From Vulcanimicrobiota bacterium (GTDB lineage Bacteria; Vulcanimicrobiota; Vulcanimicrobiia; Vulcanimicrobiales; Vulcanimicrobiaceae): a DNA stretch of 6,076 nucleotides. The notes beneath the pieces were generated by a model. The model worked only from the letters and a program-made list of their open reading frames with translations. It ran no database searches and had not been told where the DNA came from. The DNA lies in the NCBI GenBank assembly GCA_003133185.1, contig PKWF01000166.1, forward strand, positions 190 to 6,265, given 5' to 3'. Below are positions 4,473-6,076 of this stretch, piece after piece (the stretch's first letter is position 1; each line of letters opens with the position of its first letter). The position numbers and the translations under genes are program-made.

Positions 4473-6076
4473 ATGGCCGGCGAGCTGCCGATTCGGCGCC
4501 GGGACTGGCTCTCGATGGTCGGCGCGGCCACCGCCTACGCCTGCACGTCGCCGGCGTTCGCCGTAGCGAAACTTTACGGTCGCGTCGCGACCTACGACTT
4601 CGTCTCCTCGGGTGTCGTCAAAGGCTCGCAACAAACGGTGTGTTCGCCGGACGGTTCGCTCGACGTCCGCTTCCAATTCATCGATCGCGGGCGCGGCCCG
4701 GCGCTTCATAGCACGATCTCGCTCGATGACGCCGGCTTTATCTCGAAGCTGCGTACGACCGGATACAACTATATGAAGGTTACGGTCGAGGAACGCTTTG
4801 TCGCGCGCAACGGCACAGCGGCGTGGAAGAACGCTGCCGAACGAGAGACGCAGTCGTACTCGGCGCCGCGCTTTTATATCAGCATGGACGGGTCGCCGGA
4901 GGAGGGAGCGATCATGGTCCGTGCGGCGCTGCGCGCGCGCAGCGCCTCGCTGCAACTTTGGCCGAACGGCGTAACCAACGTCGCGGCCGTCAAGACGCTC
5001 GTGGCCAGTAACGGGCTGACTAGCAAACGCGTGACGATGTACGAGGCCAACGGCCTGGACTTTACGCCCGTTGCGATCTGGCTCGATGACAGCGGCGAGC
5101 TCTTCATGTCGGGCGACGGCTGGGGTGCCGTTATTCGCACCGGCTGGAACGCGGTACTGCCGCAGTTGCTCGATGCTCAGAACGAGCGCGTTACGGAGCT
5201 AGGACGCCAGATTGCTCGCACGCTGCCGCAGCGCTCCGGCACCGCTATCGCCATCACCGGCGCTAATCTATTCGATTCGGAGGCCGGGAGCCTCGTTCCT
5301 AACACAACGGTGATCTTCCATGGCGAGCGCGTCGTCGCGGTGACTACGGCCGAGTCGAGCATCCCAAGCGATGCCCGCCGCATCGACGGCAGCGGAAAAA
5401 CGATTCTGCCCGGCCTATGGAACATGCACATGCATCTCTTCGCCGACTTTGGACCGCGGCTGCTGGCGGAGGGCGTAACTACGATTCGCGACCCGGGCAA
5501 CAGCCCGGACTATATTGCAAAGACGAAGGCGCAATACGAAAGCGGAGAGCTGGTGGGCCCACGCGTCATTATTGCGGGGCTCATGGACGGCACCGGGAAA
5601 TACACCGCGCCCATCGGAACGACGACGAGCACCGTCACCGAGGCGATCGCCCAAGTGCGTGACTGGAAGAAGCTCGGCGCCGTACAGATCAAGATCTACA
5701 GTTCGATGGATCCCAAGCTCGTTCCGGCGATCGTGAAGGAAGCGCATTCACTGGGAATGCGTGTAAGCGGCCATATTCCCGCCGGGATGCTCGCGCAGGA
5801 CGCAGTGCACGAAGGGTTCGACGAGATCCAGCACGTCAATTTCCTCTTCTTAAACTTCATGCCGGACACGAGGGACCGTACGCAGACACCGATTCGCCTC
5901 ACGGCGACGGCGGAACGCGCCGGTACGATCGATTTGCAGAGTCAATCCGTCAAGGACTTCATCGCGATGCTCAAAGCCAAGGACATCGTCAGCGATCCGA
6001 CGGTCGGCATCTTCTACACGGAGACGCTGACCCGCAGCGGCGACATTGCGTCGACCGGTTTTGCGGAGATCGCCGA
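4473..6076 (+). CDS. Amidohydrolase-superfamily enzyme with Tat signal and long N-terminal domain (3' end outside window)
   Basis: An exported metal-dependent hydrolase, 534 codons visible. Residues 1-31 form a twin-arginine signal: R8-R9-R10-D-W-L-S, then a hydrophobic stretch, with a likely cut after AFA (28-30). About 32-280 is a beta-rich domain I do not recognise. The amidohydrolase part starts with the small beta domain ('AIAITGANLFDSEAG...VIFHGERVVAV') and 'ILPGLWNMHMHL'. Candidate metal ligands are His319 and His321 (H-x-H), Lys407 in 'QIKIYSS' (the position of a carboxylated lysine), His434 in 'SGHIP' and His454 in 'IQHVNF'. The last Asp ligand is expected beyond the window. It resembles imidazolonepropionase/prolidase-like amidohydrolases; the substrate is unknown. 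An ATG at 4401 is in frame but adds 24 residues before the Tat motif and has a poorly spaced GAGAAAGG, so I prefer 4473. Confidence 0.83.
   Translation, partial: MAGELPIRRRDWLSMVGAATAYACTSPAFAVAKLYGRVATYDFVSSGVVKGSQQTVCSPDGSLDVRFQFIDRGRGPALHSTISLDDAGFISKLRTTGYNYMKVTVEERFVARNGTAAWKNAAERETQSYSAPRFYISMDGSPEEGAIMVRAALRARSASLQLWPNGVTNVAAVKTLVASNGLTSKRVTMYEANGLDFTPVAIWLDDSGELFMSGDGWGAVIRTGWNAVLPQLLDAQNERVTELGRQIARTLPQRSGTAIAITGANLFDSEAGSLVPNTTVIFHGERVVAVTTAESSIPSDARRIDGSGKTILPGLWNMHMHLFADFGPRLLAEGVTTIRDPGNSPDYIAKTKAQYESGELVGPRVIIAGLMDGTGKYTAPIGTTTSTVTEAIAQVRDWKKLGAVQIKIYSSMDPKLVPAIVKEAHSLGMRVSGHIPAGMLAQDAVHEGFDEIQHVNFLFLNFMPDTRDRTQTPIRLTATAERAGTIDLQSQSVKDFIAMLKAKDIVSDPTVGIFYTETLTRSGDIASTGFAEIA

Noticed and set aside
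4533..4545. Possible lipobox (AYAC) in the amidohydrolase signal
   Set aside because: Tyr at -2 and Ala at -3 fit a lipobox poorly, while AFA slightly downstream is a good signal peptidase I site.
4188..4955. 255-codon minus-strand open frame
   Set aside because: Arg-rich antisense shadow of the amidohydrolase, whose plus frame has a Tat signal and metal motifs.
1..6076. CRISPR array, insertion sequence, phage or defence genes
   Set aside because: No repeated spacer pattern, transposase, integrase or defence domain was seen on either strand.

Overview
The window is GC-rich bacterial chromosomal DNA with densely packed genes, Shine-Dalgarno sites and frequent GTG/TTG starts. The proteins (S9-type peptidase, Asp-box propeller, DUF4239, a Tat-type amidohydrolase) are typical of oligotrophic soil or environmental bacteria. 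I cannot name the phylum from this. A Candidatus Eremiobacterota-like or similar uncultured lineage is a guess only.

Left part (1-2473, minus strand): one tightly coupled operon read right to left. A DUF167/YggU protein is followed by a VOC (glyoxalase-fold) protein, a cytoplasmic Asp-box beta-propeller, a MoaD/ThiS-like protein ending in Gly-Gly, and an exported S9-type peptidase cut off by the window edge. The first three junctions are 4-base stop/start overlaps (ATGA, ATGA, GTGA). At the last junction only two bases separate the genes, and the codons for the terminal Gly-Gly of the MoaD-like protein also form the GGAGG ribosome binding site of the peptidase. The shared job of these genes is not known to me; this is the most interesting part of the window.

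Middle (2579-3456): a small cysteine-rich lipoprotein gene on the minus strand that appears broken by a one-base frameshift. Next come two divergently transcribed alanine tRNA genes (anticodons TGC on the minus strand, GGC on the plus strand), both with the G3:U70 pair that marks tRNA-Ala. The 149-base spacer between them holds a 12-bp inverted repeat, a 7-bp inverted repeat and a plausible promoter for the minus-strand tRNA. A hairpin with a short T run follows the plus-strand tRNA.

Right part (3570-6076, plus strand): a four-helix DUF4239 (bestrophin-like) membrane protein, then an amidohydrolase-superfamily enzyme with a twin-arginine signal and a long N-terminal domain of unknown function. 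The amidohydrolase runs off the window edge. No mobile element, CRISPR array or phage gene was seen.
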